Below, in pieces: positions 7,721 to 16,089 of a stretch of DNA of 49,831 bases. The stretch is from Patescibacteria group bacterium (GTDB taxonomy: Bacteria > Patescibacteria > Microgenomatia > Daviesbacterales > UBA10151). The DNA lies in the NCBI GenBank assembly GCA_023487645.1, contig JAMDBX010000023.1, positions 1 to 49,831 of the forward strand. Reading direction: 5' to 3'. The position numbers were made by a program, and so were the translations under genes. The notes under the pieces were generated by a model, which did no database searches, was not told where the DNA came from, and was given only the letters and a program-made list of their open reading frames with translations. Within the stretch, counting starts at the first letter, position 1; the number at the start of each line of letters is the position of its first letter.

Positions 7721-8698
7721 ATGAAATTCCTAAATCAACAAGGATTTATTCCTGTTACCATAATTATCGTAATTGCAGTAATCTCAGCTGCGGTAATTTA
7801 TGAATCCACCCACGGCAAAATAACCAATATTACAAAAAAGCAGGCTTCCCTGGTGACTCAACCAACTTCTACCCCCTCACCTACCACCACTCCCACCTCA
7901 TTACCTACGCCAACTCCAGCTCCCACCTCTATTCCCACCCCTAAATCAACTGCCACACCCACACCCTCCGTTGCCCCTCAGCCGGTTTCCAACAATAACC
8001 CTCCTGGTTCAGGCTATTCCTATCAAAACGTCAGTGCCGATGGCCAAACCTTCCCGGTTTCCATTATTGCCGCTGATATGAATTCCACAAAAGTTATTGT
8101 GGATACGGCCTCAGATTCTGATTGTGCCAATAATTGCCCGATTTTGCCTCTTGCGGATTATGTCAGCCGGAATGGAGCCTGGGCCGGCATTAACGGCTCC
8201 TTCTTTTGCCCGGCTGAATATCCTTCCTGCGCCGGCAAGACTAATTCCTTCGATACTTTGCTGATGAACAAAAACAAGCATTACTTTAATTCGGATAATA
8301 ATGTTTATTCCACCATTCCGGCGGCCATTTTCTCCCCGGGTTCGGCCAGGTTTGTCAGCCGCAGTTTGGAGTGGGGCCGGGATACCGGAATAGACAGCGT
8401 TATTGCCAATTATCCGCTTTTAGTTGCCGGAGGTAACATTGCTTATTCTGAAGCGCCTAATGAACCAAAATTCGGCCAAAAAGGCCCTAGGGGATTCATT
8501 GCCGCCAAAGGCAATATGGTTTATATTGGTTTTGTTCACAATGCCACGATGGGTGAATCGGCTCAGGTTATGAAAGCTTTAAATATGGATTCGGCTTTGA
8601 ATTTAGATGAGGGCGGTTCCACAGCTTTGTGGTACGGCGGCTACAAACTAGGCCCCGGCAGAGGTCTTCCCATGGCAGTGCTATTTGTCCAACGTTAA
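7721..8698 (+). CDS. Secreted phosphodiester glycosidase (NAGPA-domain) protein
   Basis: 325 residues from the ATG at 7721; upstream in-frame starts lie inside the palindromic repeat. The N-terminus MKFLNQQGFIPVTIIIVIAVI looks like a membrane or prepilin-like signal, but lacks Glu at +5. A Pro/Thr/Ser linker covers about residues 45-105. The C-terminal domain has GAWAGINGSFF, RGFIAAKG and ALNLDEGGSTALWY, the marks of the phosphodiester glycosidase (NAGPA, DUF2233) family. Members cut sugar phosphodiesters such as GlcNAc-1-P from a phosphate carrier, or modify exopolysaccharide. The substrate here is unknown. It ends directly against the convergent PGI/PMI gene. Confidence 0.8.
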   Translation: MKFLNQQGFIPVTIIIVIAVISAAVIYESTHGKITNITKKQASLVTQPTSTPSPTTTPTSLPTPTPAPTSIPTPKSTATPTPSVAPQPVSNNNPPGSGYSYQNVSADGQTFPVSIIAADMNSTKVIVDTASDSDCANNCPILPLADYVSRNGAWAGINGSFFCPAEYPSCAGKTNSFDTLLMNKNKHYFNSDNNVYSTIPAAIFSPGSARFVSRSLEWGRDTGIDSVIANYPLLVAGGNIAYSEAPNEPKFGQKGPRGFIAAKGNMVYIGFVHNATMGESAQVMKALNMDSALNLDEGGSTALWYGGYKLGPGRGLPMAVLFVQR

Positions 8699-9715
8699 CT
8701 ATTTTGCCAACTGTTCCTTAAAATAATCCACCCATGGAATCAAACTTGGATCCTCACCGTATAAGAAAGCCAGGTATAAAGTCAGGAATCCTCCAAAAGA
8801 TAAAACATTGAGCATTTGCGAAAGTTTTGAGCTGCCTTCTGCTACATACTCTTCATAATTTACGTTATTTTTATTGACCACATCCTTGGTCAATTCCAGC
8901 CTTTTCTTTAATTTATCTGAATACATATCCGAAGCAATAAACAGCATTAATAACTTCCGGTCAGCCGGGTTTTTTAATCCTTCCATCAAATGATGGTTTA
9001 ATTCCGGAAGCTGAGAATAAGCGGCAAAGCTTTTGGCGGTCTCGTTAAACTGGTTTCTCATGATGTGGGCATTTCCAGCTAAAAATTCCGCTGAAATTAT
9101 TACCGGAATGAAACCTTTAATCTTTTCCACCAAGGATTTTGCTTTTGCCTTAATATCTTCAGTATTTTCCTCAAGCTCAGAAATTGCCTTTGAGACTTCT
9201 TCATCCGAAACAGAAATTACCCCTAATTTATTTAACAGTCCGATTGAGCCTAAAACCATATACCCAGTTCCTAATCTTGGTTGAGCAGATGGGTTAAATT
9301 TAGGATCAAATATTAAACCAGGCGCTTCTTCATCTTTAAAGAGGTCACCCAACTTTCCCCCGCTCGTTGTGCCGGTGATTTTAAGATTCTTTTCCTGAGC
9401 TTTTTGGGCGCAAGACAAAACCTCCTCTGTTGATCCGGAATAACTGGAAAGGAAAATTAGGGAATTTTCATTGGCAAATGCCGGCAGACCATAATCATTA
9501 TTTGAAATAATTGAAGCCTTTAAACTGTCTTTAAAAAGCGAAGAAACTACATATCCTCCGTAAGCAGAACCACCCATTCCGCAAAGGATAATATTCTGGC
9601 AATTTTTATAAGAATCCGGAAACTCTAAACTCTTTGCATCCTCCCATATTTGTTTGCATTGATCTGCCAGCATTTCTGTTGAACCAAGCACATTTTTCGG
9701 GTCTAAATTATCCAT
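8699..9715 (-). CDS. Bifunctional phosphoglucose/phosphomannose isomerase
   Basis: 338 residues with two SIS sugar-isomerase domains. NIILCGMGGSAYGGYVV (about 42-58) and LIFLSSYSGSTEEVL (about 91-105) are the phosphosugar-binding loops; the latter has the SYSGxTxE motif. The later ELNHHLMEGL supplies the catalytic histidine region of the PGI/PMI family. It interconverts glucose-6-P and fructose-6-P, and mannose-6-P with fructose-6-P. Length fits the family (about 330). Divergent zwf starts 62 bases away; together they handle glucose-6-phosphate. Confidence 0.85.
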   Translation of the reverse strand: MDNLDPKNVLGSTEMLADQCKQIWEDAKSLEFPDSYKNCQNIILCGMGGSAYGGYVVSSLFKDSLKASIISNNDYGLPAFANENSLIFLSSYSGSTEEVLSCAQKAQEKNLKITGTTSGGKLGDLFKDEEAPGLIFDPKFNPSAQPRLGTGYMVLGSIGLLNKLGVISVSDEEVSKAISELEENTEDIKAKAKSLVEKIKGFIPVIISAEFLAGNAHIMRNQFNETAKSFAAYSQLPELNHHLMEGLKNPADRKLLMLFIASDMYSDKLKKRLELTKDVVNKNNVNYEEYVAEGSSKLSQMLNVLSFGGFLTLYLAFLYGEDPSLIPWVDYFKEQLAK

Positions 9716-9777
9716 TAACAGTATACTAACATATCAGATGACTTATGAGAAAAAAAGTGGTATGTTGTAGGACATTA

Positions 9778-11199
9778 ATGGAATCCTTTGCCTTAACCAT
9801 CTTCGGTATCACCAGTAATTTAGCCCAAATTAAACTCATCCCAGCCCTTTATGATATGGAGGAAAAAGGGATTTTACCTGACAACATGACTATTGTCGGC
9901 ATAGCCAGAACTGCCATGTCGGAAATGGAATTTAAAAACTACATTCACTCAGTTTTACACTTGGAAAACATTCATCACAAGCATGAAATAAAAGAACAAG
10001 TCTTCCAGAAACTTTATAAAAGACTTAAATACTTAAACGGCCAAATTAACGATCAAAACCTATACGAAAGATTGACGAAACTTTTAGACCGCAAAAACCG
10101 AATCTTTTATTTGGCTACCTATCCGGAACTTTATATTCAAGTTTTTGAAAATTTACAAAAAAATAAGCTAAATATCCAGCAGGACGGCTGGGTCAGGTTA
10201 ATGATTGAAAAACCAATCGGCCACGATCTTAAATCAGCCCAGGAACTTAATAAACTGCTTTTGGAATACTTTACTGAAGATCAAATTTACCGGCTGGATC
10301 ATTATTTAGGGAAAGAAACCCTGCAGAATATCTTAACTTTCAGGTTTGCCAACGACATCTTTGAACCCATGATTAACAAAGATCACATTGACCATATCCA
10401 GATCCTAGCCAGTGAGGATTTTGGTATCGGCAAACGAGGCGGTTACTATGATCAAGTTGGCGCTTTAAAAGACGTAGGGCAAAATCACCAGCTGCAGATG
10501 CTGGCTTTTGCCACTATGGACGCGCCAAGCGAGCTTAGCAGTAAGGCCGTAACCAAAGAAAGAATTAAAATTCTAAAAAACCTGACCCCTTTACCCCAAA
10601 AGATTGTTTATGGCCAATACGAAGGTTATCAGAAGGAAGTTAATGTAGCAACAGATTCAAATACTGATACATTTTATGCCTTAAAAACCTTTATCAATAA
10701 TGAGCGCTTTAAGAATGTACCGGTCTATATCAGAGCCGGTAAAAAATTAAAACAAACTGTTACAGAAATAGCCATCATTTTTAAAAATCCTGTGAATAGA
10801 TTAATTAAATCAAACTCAGGGGATGAACCAAATGTGTTAATTTACCGGATCCAGCCAAACGAAGGTATAGTCTTAAAGATTCTCACCAAAATTCCCGGCC
10901 TGGAAACCAAATTACAGCCTGAATATATGCAATATTGTTACCGGATTGACCCGCACAACCACTATATCCCTGATCCTTATGAAAGACTTTTGAGTGATGC
11001 CATGAAGGGTGATCAAACCTTTTTTAATGACGCTGAGGAAGTAGAAACCCAATGGGCTTTTATTGATCCGCTCGCTGAAAACAAAAACAACCCTTACATA
11101 TATAAACCTGGAACTTGGGGACCAGAAGAAGCAAATAAACTGATCAAAGAAGATGGCCGAACATGGCTTGAACCCTCAATGGATTTTTGCCGGATTTGA
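9778..11199 (+). CDS. zwf: Glucose-6-phosphate 1-dehydrogenase
   Basis: 473 residues from the ATG at 9778, where homology begins (MESFALTIFGITSNLAQIKL). The nucleotide-binding fingerprint is GITSNLA instead of the usual GASGDLA. RLDHYLGKETLQNIL is the substrate-binding and catalytic signature (RIDHYLGKE). The later YIRAGKKL and the C-terminal NPYIYKPGTWGPEEA are also typical. It oxidises glucose-6-P to 6-phosphogluconolactone with NAD(P)+, the entry to the oxidative pentose phosphate route; gnd lies 1.9 kb downstream. A 12-residue upstream extension is possible but unlikely. Its end overlaps the convergent zinc-ribbon gene by 24 bases. Confidence 0.9.
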   Translation: MESFALTIFGITSNLAQIKLIPALYDMEEKGILPDNMTIVGIARTAMSEMEFKNYIHSVLHLENIHHKHEIKEQVFQKLYKRLKYLNGQINDQNLYERLTKLLDRKNRIFYLATYPELYIQVFENLQKNKLNIQQDGWVRLMIEKPIGHDLKSAQELNKLLLEYFTEDQIYRLDHYLGKETLQNILTFRFANDIFEPMINKDHIDHIQILASEDFGIGKRGGYYDQVGALKDVGQNHQLQMLAFATMDAPSELSSKAVTKERIKILKNLTPLPQKIVYGQYEGYQKEVNVATDSNTDTFYALKTFINNERFKNVPVYIRAGKKLKQTVTEIAIIFKNPVNRLIKSNSGDEPNVLIYRIQPNEGIVLKILTKIPGLETKLQPEYMQYCYRIDPHNHYIPDPYERLLSDAMKGDQTFFNDAEEVETQWAFIDPLAENKNNPYIYKPGTWGPEEANKLIKEDGRTWLEPSMDFCRI

Positions 11200-11517
11200 T
11201 TTGTTAAAACACTCTTTACAAAGATGGATTTCCACTAAATTTTTACCTTCTTTGGTCCAAATATGAAAAGTTTTAAACATATTTCGGCCACATTTATCAC
11301 AGGTAAAAATTTTAAGAATTCCAGTTTTTGAACCAAATTTTTTCTGGCAGTTATTACAAAAGTGGACAGGAGTTTTAAAACCGCCGTAATTTAAGTAGTG
11401 ATGCCAGGCTTTGTGCAAATACCTTTGGCAATCGGCACACCTAAAACCCCGGTATTCCGGCTGCATTTTAATATTCCAAGTTTTGACTATTTTTAGGAGA
11501 GTTTTGTCATTATCCAT
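11176..11517 (-). CDS. Small zinc-ribbon-like hypothetical protein
   Basis: 113 residues with four CxxC pairs: CADC, CNNC, CDKC and CKEC, plus conserved His near each pair (HHYLNY, VHFC, IHLC). This suggests two zinc-binding knuckle modules arranged as a repeat. No family is recognised; such proteins often bind nucleic acid or act as small adaptors. It diverges from the HAD phosphatase gene with only 22 bases between starts, so the two promoters overlap. Its 3' end lies inside zwf. Confidence 0.6.
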   Translation of the reverse strand: MDNDKTLLKIVKTWNIKMQPEYRGFRCADCQRYLHKAWHHYLNYGGFKTPVHFCNNCQKKFGSKTGILKIFTCDKCGRNMFKTFHIWTKEGKNLVEIHLCKECFNKSNPAKIH

Positions 11518-11539
11518 CGCTTAGTATATTATATGGTGT

Positions 11540-12187
11540 GTGGACATCAAGAAAAAGGGTGTGATTTATGATTTGGATGGAACCATTATTTCCACCACCA
11601 AACTCCATGAACAAGGCTGGCAGGAAGCCGGCAAAAGCCACGATATCGATATTAACCAGGATTTTCTGCGGAACCAAAAAGGCATGGCCAACGAAACAGC
11701 CGCCAAAATGATCCTGGGAGAAAAGTTCGCTACTCACGGCAAAAGTTTTGTCCAAGCAAAAGAAGAATATGTTAATAAAAATACTCACGCAGCCGGATTG
11801 TTTGAAAATTTTTTAGATGCTTATAAAAAACTTAAGGAACATGGAGTAAATGTGTGGGTTTGTACCTCCGCCCGCAGGGATTTTGCGCTTTCCATTTACA
11901 ACCATCTTTTTGGCCTACAAATGTTAAAAGATAATACGGTTTCCTGGGAAATGTATAAGCATGGTAAACCGGATCCGGAACCGATTTTATTAACCGCTAA
12001 GCTGATGGGACTACCTATACAGGATTGTGTTTATGTCGGCGATGCTTATAACGATTATCTGGCAGTCAAAAGCGCTGGTTGCAGCTTTATCTATTTTTGC
12101 CGGGATTTAGCAGATAAAGATCCGAGAATTCCTGATGATGCACCGGTAATTTCAAACCATACCGAAATTCTCTCTAAACTTTTGTAA
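11540..12187 (+). CDS. HAD family phosphatase (beta-phosphoglucomutase-like)
   Basis: 215 residues starting with GTG. GVIYDLDGTIIST is HAD motif I with the nucleophile Asp and acid Asp. VWVCTSARRD is motif II, MYKHGKPDPEPIL supplies the motif III lysine, and VYVGDAYNDYLAV is motif IV. The helical cap between motifs I and II matches sugar-phosphate phosphatases and beta-phosphoglucomutases. Located between zwf and gnd, it may act on a hexose or pentose phosphate; the substrate is inference. The GTG lies about ten bases after TATATT, suggesting a leaderless message. Confidence 0.8.
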   Translation: MDIKKKGVIYDLDGTIISTTKLHEQGWQEAGKSHDIDINQDFLRNQKGMANETAAKMILGEKFATHGKSFVQAKEEYVNKNTHAAGLFENFLDAYKKLKEHGVNVWVCTSARRDFALSIYNHLFGLQMLKDNTVSWEMYKHGKPDPEPILLTAKLMGLPIQDCVYVGDAYNDYLAVKSAGCSFIYFCRDLADKDPRIPDDAPVISNHTEILSKLL

Positions 12188-12272
12188 CCTGGTGTAAGCA
12201 GTGGCATAAAAAAACTCCGAAAGTAAGGATATAAAGCTCCGCTATTGTATATCCTAAAAGCTTAGAGTCACA

Positions 12273-12310
12273 AAACCCTATGTATCATTATACTCCTACC
12301 TCCGAGGTAG
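12273..12310 (+). repeat. REP-like repeat, left flank of the RAYT gene
   Basis: AAACCCTA, 11 bases, then ACTCCTACCTCCGAGGTAG. The last part contains the palindrome CTACCTC-c-GAGGTAG. The same arrangement and identical 8- and 19-base blocks recur at 13015-13052 in the same orientation. A TTGACA at 12318 directly after it probably drives the transposase. Confidence 0.75.
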
Positions 12311-12353
12311 AAATGTATTGACACGTGGGGTTTATATAGTTTAGTTTATTTAT

Positions 12354-13004
12354 ATGCCCTATCGAACAACCCCACTTGTTAATGATCAAATCTATCATGT
12401 TTTTAATCGTGGTGTAGCAAAACTGCCAATCTTTACAGATAAAAGAGATTACAATCGCTTCCTGGAAACAATTTATTATTACCAATTCCAAGGACCTAAA
12501 CCACAATTTTCCCAACTAAATAGGTTTAAGGATTTCAAATTTGAGAAGAATGAAAAGATTGTAGAGATTCTATGTTACTGCTTAATGCCAAATCATTACC
12601 ATTTCTTGATAAAACAGCTCCAAGAAAATGGTATTTCTGAGTTTATCAATAAAATCTCAAATAGTTATACAAAATTTTTTAATGCAAAACACAATAGAAT
12701 AGGTCCGCTCTTACAAGGGCAATTTAAAGCTGTAAGAATAGAATCTGATACGCAACTTATTCATGTTTCTCGATATATTCATTTAAATCCAATTGCATCG
12801 TTTTTGGTTAAAAACCTAAAAGATTATTCTTGGTCATCCTACCTAGCTTATATTGGCTTACAAATAGACAGGGTTTGTACAAATGATATCATCTTATCTT
12901 TGTTCAAAACTAAAAAGAAATATGAACAATTTGTGTTAGACCAGGTAGAATACGCACAGAGCTTAGAAACGGTAAAGCATTTATTAATTGATGGGGAAGA
13001 TTGA
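12354..13004 (+). mobile_element. REP-associated tyrosine transposase (RAYT, Y1/IS200-like)
   Basis: 216 residues. IYHVFNRGV near the start, LMPNHYHFLIKQ (the HUH-type HYH metal site) and SNSYTKFFNAKH (candidate catalytic Tyr) are in the order of the Y1 transposase family; IHLNPIAS and YSWSSYLAY follow as in RAYTs. RAYTs are single-copy enzymes that mobilise short REP palindromes with single-strand nicking. Nearly identical palindromic repeats flank this gene at 12273-12310 and 13015-13052. The frame is intact. The element sits just past the end of gnd. Confidence 0.9.
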
Positions 13005-13014
13005 AAATTACCTA

Positions 13015-13052
13015 AAACCCTAGGTGTAACCTCACTCCTACCTCCGAGGTAG
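13015..13052 (+). repeat. REP-like repeat, right flank of the RAYT gene
   Basis: Second copy of AAACCCTA-N11-ACTCCTACCTCCGAGGTAG, direct orientation with respect to the left copy. It ends nine bases before the gnd stop codon, so it may also act as a 3' hairpin for gnd. Confidence 0.75.
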
Positions 13053-13061
13053 GATATTGTA

Positions 13062-14079
13062 TTAATGCTTTTTAACTGGGTGGCGCCCAAACTGCCAGCG
13101 CATGGCGGCTACTACTTTATTCCTAAAACCATTGGGAGAATCCTCTTTATCTTGATCAGAATTATCCCGGACTGCCACAGAAGCTTCAATCACGGGCACA
13201 TCCACCTCTAAACTCTTAGCCAGCTCCACAGTCCAGTGGCCCTCACCTTTAGTTTTACCTGCGCCGCCTCCTGAACCTATTACAGAAGAAATGTTTTCCA
13301 GCTTAGGATCATTCTTCAATTCTGCTAGAGTCCAACCGACTAATCTCGATTCAATAATCGAGCTGTTGTTATAAATCCGAAAAACTTCCCGCAAATCGTA
13401 TGGAAAAGGAGAACTTTTCAATATTGCCGCCCCCTCACCAATTGCTTCCATCATGCCGTATTCAATCCCATTGTGAATAGTTTTGGCAAAGTGACCTGCT
13501 CCCACTGGGCCCAAATAAGCATAAGCATCAGGCTTGGCAGCTGCCTTCAAAACAGGCTCTACCAACTTATAATCCTCCGGAGCCCCGCCTACCATAATAC
13601 ACGCACCATCTCTTGCGCCTTCTACTCCGCCGGAAGTACCGGCATCCATGAAATGAATGCCTTTTTTAGTTAATATTTCGTTTCGTCTTAAAGTATCTGT
13701 ATAAAGGGAAATTACCGCCGTCTATTACTAAATCACCTTTATCCAGCTTTTCCGCCAGCTGATTAATAACTTCATCAACTGCCGGCCCGGCAGTGACCAT
13801 CAACCAAATTACAATATTGTCATCGCGAGCTATAGTCCCGCTAAGCGGGAGAGTGTCAGCGACGTGGCGATCTTGATTTCTTAATATTGATACTAATTCA
13901 TCCAAACTCTCAGCAACTTCCAAATTTTCCGAACCGCTTTTTAATCCTGCAGCTTCTTTTTTCAACTCTTCCCGAGGTTGGGGAGACCTGTTCCAAGCCA
14001 CCACTTCAATTCCCTTTCCCAAAAGATTTAAAACCATATTCTTCCCCATTCTGCCCAAACCTATATAACCAAGTTTCAT
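13062..14079 (-). pseudogene. gnd: 6-phosphogluconate dehydrogenase (decarboxylating), frameshifted and repeat-bearing
   Basis: The N-terminal frame (13666-14079) has MKLGYIGLGRMGKNM, the NADP-binding fingerprint, and LVIDGGN. The second frame (13062-13649) has MDAGTSGGVEGARDGACIMVGG, GAGHFAKTIHNGIEYGMMEA with the catalytic Lys, and the C-terminal NGFRNKVVAAMRWQFGRH. Removing one T from the TTT after GGN (plus strand A run 13709-13711) restores NSLYTDTLRRNEILTKKGIHF, joining both parts. So one base is extra, by sequencing error or mutation. A palindromic repeat adds about 20 residues near position 70. The enzyme converts 6-phosphogluconate to ribulose-5-P. A TATATT box lies six bases before the ATG. 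Confidence 0.8.
13819..13872. repeat. Palindromic repeat inserted in the gnd frame
   Basis: 54 bp running from GTCATCGCGAGC to GACGTGGCGATC on the plus strand, with an inner CCCGCT/AGCGGG hairpin. It is read in the gnd frame as roughly DRHVADTLPLSGTIARDD between the conserved segments ELVSILRN and VIWLMV, where the family has only a few residues. It begins with the same GTCAT end as the repeats at 7639, 38387 and 40936. Confidence 0.65.
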
Positions 14080-14131
14080 GACCTAAATATAATTTATGGG
14101 AAAGATTGTGTAAAGAAGTAAACTAAATCCC

Positions 14132-14776
14132 TTAGCTTTTTAGTTCTGCATAAACCACTAACCTGTTTGAATAATTCCTGGCCCCGCTATTCCAAACACC
14201 CGTACAAGTTATTAAATTGAGCCTTGATTTGTCGTTGGACCCAAAGATTTCCTGCAAAGGAACCTGATCAAAAGGATATGATTGCGACACGGTCACTTCA
14301 AAAGTTAAGTCCTTACCGTTCTTATCAGTCACAATCACTTGATCACCAGGCTGCAACCGGTCCAGATAATAAAATACTGCCGGAGCACCGGTTACTGCAT
14401 CTAGGTGTCCGTCTATTACCGCATTTCCTTTTTCTCCAGGCTTGTACCCTAAGCTATACCAGCCGACATTATCTACCCCCGTTGGCACATCCATCCTACC
14501 GGATCTGTCTTGTCCTACGGATTCAACAGCGGCATTAACTCCTAATTTAGGAATGGATAAAGTTTGAGGCTCAGCAGCTGGTTTTACTTCTACGGCTTTT
14601 ACGGCAGGTTCCGGCTTGTTTTGGTCTTGGACCGGCTGCGGAACACTGGTGGAAACCACTGGGACCGTACTTTGGCTTTGATTTACCTGACGGGCTTGAG
14701 GAATAAATCTCAAACCAAGCAGGACCCCCACCAAAGCAAAAACTATTATAACCAGGATATTGGACAGTTTTTTCAT
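14132..14776 (-). CDS. Sortase
   Basis: 214 residues. An N-terminal transmembrane anchor (about 5-23) and a Pro/Val/Gln-rich stalk precede the sortase domain, which starts at LSIPKLGVNAAVE. The catalytic triad residues are visible: His in VIDGHLD, Cys in LNLITCTGVW (the TLxTC motif) and Arg in YSNRLVVYAEL. The family cuts LPxTG-like signals and links proteins to a surface nucleophile. Spacing resembles class E or F enzymes. The gene just upstream encodes a tiny secreted protein ending in a PATG-containing tail, the likely partner. Confidence 0.9.
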   Translation of the reverse strand: MKKLSNILVIIVFALVGVLLGLRFIPQARQVNQSQSTVPVVSTSVPQPVQDQNKPEPAVKAVEVKPAAEPQTLSIPKLGVNAAVESVGQDRSGRMDVPTGVDNVGWYSLGYKPGEKGNAVIDGHLDAVTGAPAVFYYLDRLQPGDQVIVTDKNGKDLTFEVTVSQSYPFDQVPLQEIFGSNDKSRLNLITCTGVWNSGARNYSNRLVVYAELKS

Positions 14777-14786
14777 AGCTTATTTC

Positions 14787-14822
14787 TGGCAGGCGTGTCC
14801 GTAGAACGAAAAACGCCTGCCA
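14787..14822. other. Strong hairpin between the small secreted protein gene and the sortase gene
   Basis: TGGCAGGCGT and ACGCCTGCCA form a perfect ten-base-pair stem around a 16-base loop. On the plus strand it is followed by TTTT, on the minus strand by GAAATAAG. In the operon direction it may be a partial attenuator or an mRNA-stabilising hairpin that lowers sortase expression relative to its neighbour. Confidence 0.55.
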
Positions 14823-14840
14823 TTTTACCACCCTACGGGT

Positions 14841-15041
14841 TTACTGTCCACCCATACCTGTTGCAGGAGCACCAGTTGGCACAGTAGGTGACGCTGTTGG
14901 ACTTACTGTTGTTGTTGGGCTCGGTGATATAGTTGGGCTTTCCGTTGGTGAGGGTGATTGAGCCATCGCCACGCCTAAAGTCAATGCAAATGCAGTTATC
15001 AAGCTGCCTACCGCAATCAAGCCTTTCTTAATCATATTCAT
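14841..15041 (-). CDS. Small secreted Pro/Ser/Thr-rich protein, possible sortase substrate
   Basis: 66 residues from the ATG at 15041, chosen because AGGAGG lies five bases upstream; a GTG within the ribosome-binding site is less likely. A signal peptide (MNMIKKGLIAVGSLITAFALTLGVAMA) is followed by a low-complexity Ser/Pro/Thr region. The end, VPTGAPATGMGGQ, holds PATG, which resembles the LPxTG sorting motif but lacks the usual hydrophobic tail. The strong Shine-Dalgarno suggests high expression. It lies directly upstream of the sortase on the same strand. Confidence 0.7.
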   Translation of the reverse strand: MNMIKKGLIAVGSLITAFALTLGVAMAQSPSPTESPTISPSPTTTVSPTASPTVPTGAPATGMGGQ

Positions 15042-15149
15042 TCTCACCTCCTTACCTCATTTTTCATCCTTTACGCTTAAATCTTACTCCGGCAATTTTA
15101 GGATTGAATTAAAATCCAGTAAGAGATGGGTGATAGATTTTTTATGGTA

Positions 15150-15158
15150 TGCTAGAAT
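15150..15158 (+). promoter_or_regulatory. Extended -10 promoter of the ROK kinase gene
   Basis: TGCTAGAAT (TGnTAnAAT) ends six bases before the ATG at 15165. The RNA would start at the start codon, so the message is leaderless; no Shine-Dalgarno is present. Confidence 0.6.
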
Positions 15159-15164
15159 CAAAAT

Positions 15165-15983
15165 ATGTATTTTGTATTTGATATTGGCGGGACCAATATG
15201 AGGTTGGGTGTTTCTCCGGACGGAGAAACCATCAAGGAATCAAAAATAGTTTCGAAGCCAGATGATTTTGGTCAAGGCGTCCTAACACTAAAAAAAATAA
15301 CCGGGGAACTTTCAGGGGGCGAAAAAATTGAAGGCGTTGCAGGAGGCATCGCCGGAGTTCTGAACCACGAAAAAACAGCCTTGGCTAAAAGTGCCCACGC
15401 TTCAAGTTGGGCGGGTAAACCACTAAAGCTGGAACTGGAAAAAGCATTTGGTTGTCAAGCTTACCTGGAAAATGATACAGCCATCGAAGGCTTAGGTGAA
15501 GCCGCCAAAGGCACCGGACAAGGAAAAGGTATCGTAGCTTTTATTAACATTGGCACCGGCATTGGCGGAGTCAGAATTGTGGCGGGGAAAATCGATAAAA
15601 ACTCTTTAGGCTTTGAACCAGGACACCAAATTATTGTGCCGGAAGGCAACCTTTGCACTTGTGGCGGCAAAGGCCATTGGGAATCTTATGTTGGCGGATC
15701 GTATTTGGAGAAAATATATGGGCAAAAGGGGGAAAATATTACTGATCCGCAAATTTGGGATGAAATAGCAAAATATTTGGCAATTGGTTTGACTAACGTA
15801 GCAGTTCATTGGTCACCGGATATTTTTATTTTGGGCGGCAGTGTCTCCCGGTCTATCCCTTTAGAAAAAGTTCAAGGCTATTTAAATCGATTCTTAACCG
15901 TCTTTCCCCAGGCTCCCCTGATTACTAAATGCTCGCTGGATGATGATGCCGGTCTTTACGGGGCATTGGAACTCCTAAGATGA
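15165..15983 (+). CDS. ROK family sugar kinase (glucokinase-like)
   Basis: 272 residues. MYFVFDIGGTNMRLGV is the ATP-phosphate loop, FINIGTGIGGVRIV the second, and FEPGHQIIVPEGNLCTCGGKGHWESYVGG is the ROK signature with the zinc-binding Cys cluster, in which one usual Cys is His. ENDTAIEGLGE contains the catalytic Asp. Length is slightly short for the family (about 290-320). It should phosphorylate glucose or a related hexose and so feed PGI/PMI and zwf. Leaderless start from the extended -10 at 15150. Confidence 0.85.
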   Translation: MYFVFDIGGTNMRLGVSPDGETIKESKIVSKPDDFGQGVLTLKKITGELSGGEKIEGVAGGIAGVLNHEKTALAKSAHASSWAGKPLKLELEKAFGCQAYLENDTAIEGLGEAAKGTGQGKGIVAFINIGTGIGGVRIVAGKIDKNSLGFEPGHQIIVPEGNLCTCGGKGHWESYVGGSYLEKIYGQKGENITDPQIWDEIAKYLAIGLTNVAVHWSPDIFILGGSVSRSIPLEKVQGYLNRFLTVFPQAPLITKCSLDDDAGLYGALELLR

Positions 15984-16010
15984 TAGAATATAGCTATCTA
16001 GACGGCGTGT

Positions 16011-16089
16011 CGGTCAAACAATGATTATATTTCGACTTCGTCGATAAAAAGATATTGACCGGCTTGAATGTCGTTTAGACATTCAAGCC
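16011..16089 (+). other. Nested stem-loops reaching into the 5' end of tRNA-Arg
   Basis: CGGTCAA (16011) pairs with TTGACCG (16055), enclosing a TCGAC-ttc-GTCGA hairpin (16032-16044). Directly after, GGCTTGAATGTC (16061-16072) pairs perfectly with GACATTCAAGCC (16078-16089), a 12-bp stem whose 3' arm includes the first three bases of the tRNA. If transcribed with the tRNA, this hairpin competes with the acceptor stem. Confidence 0.5.
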
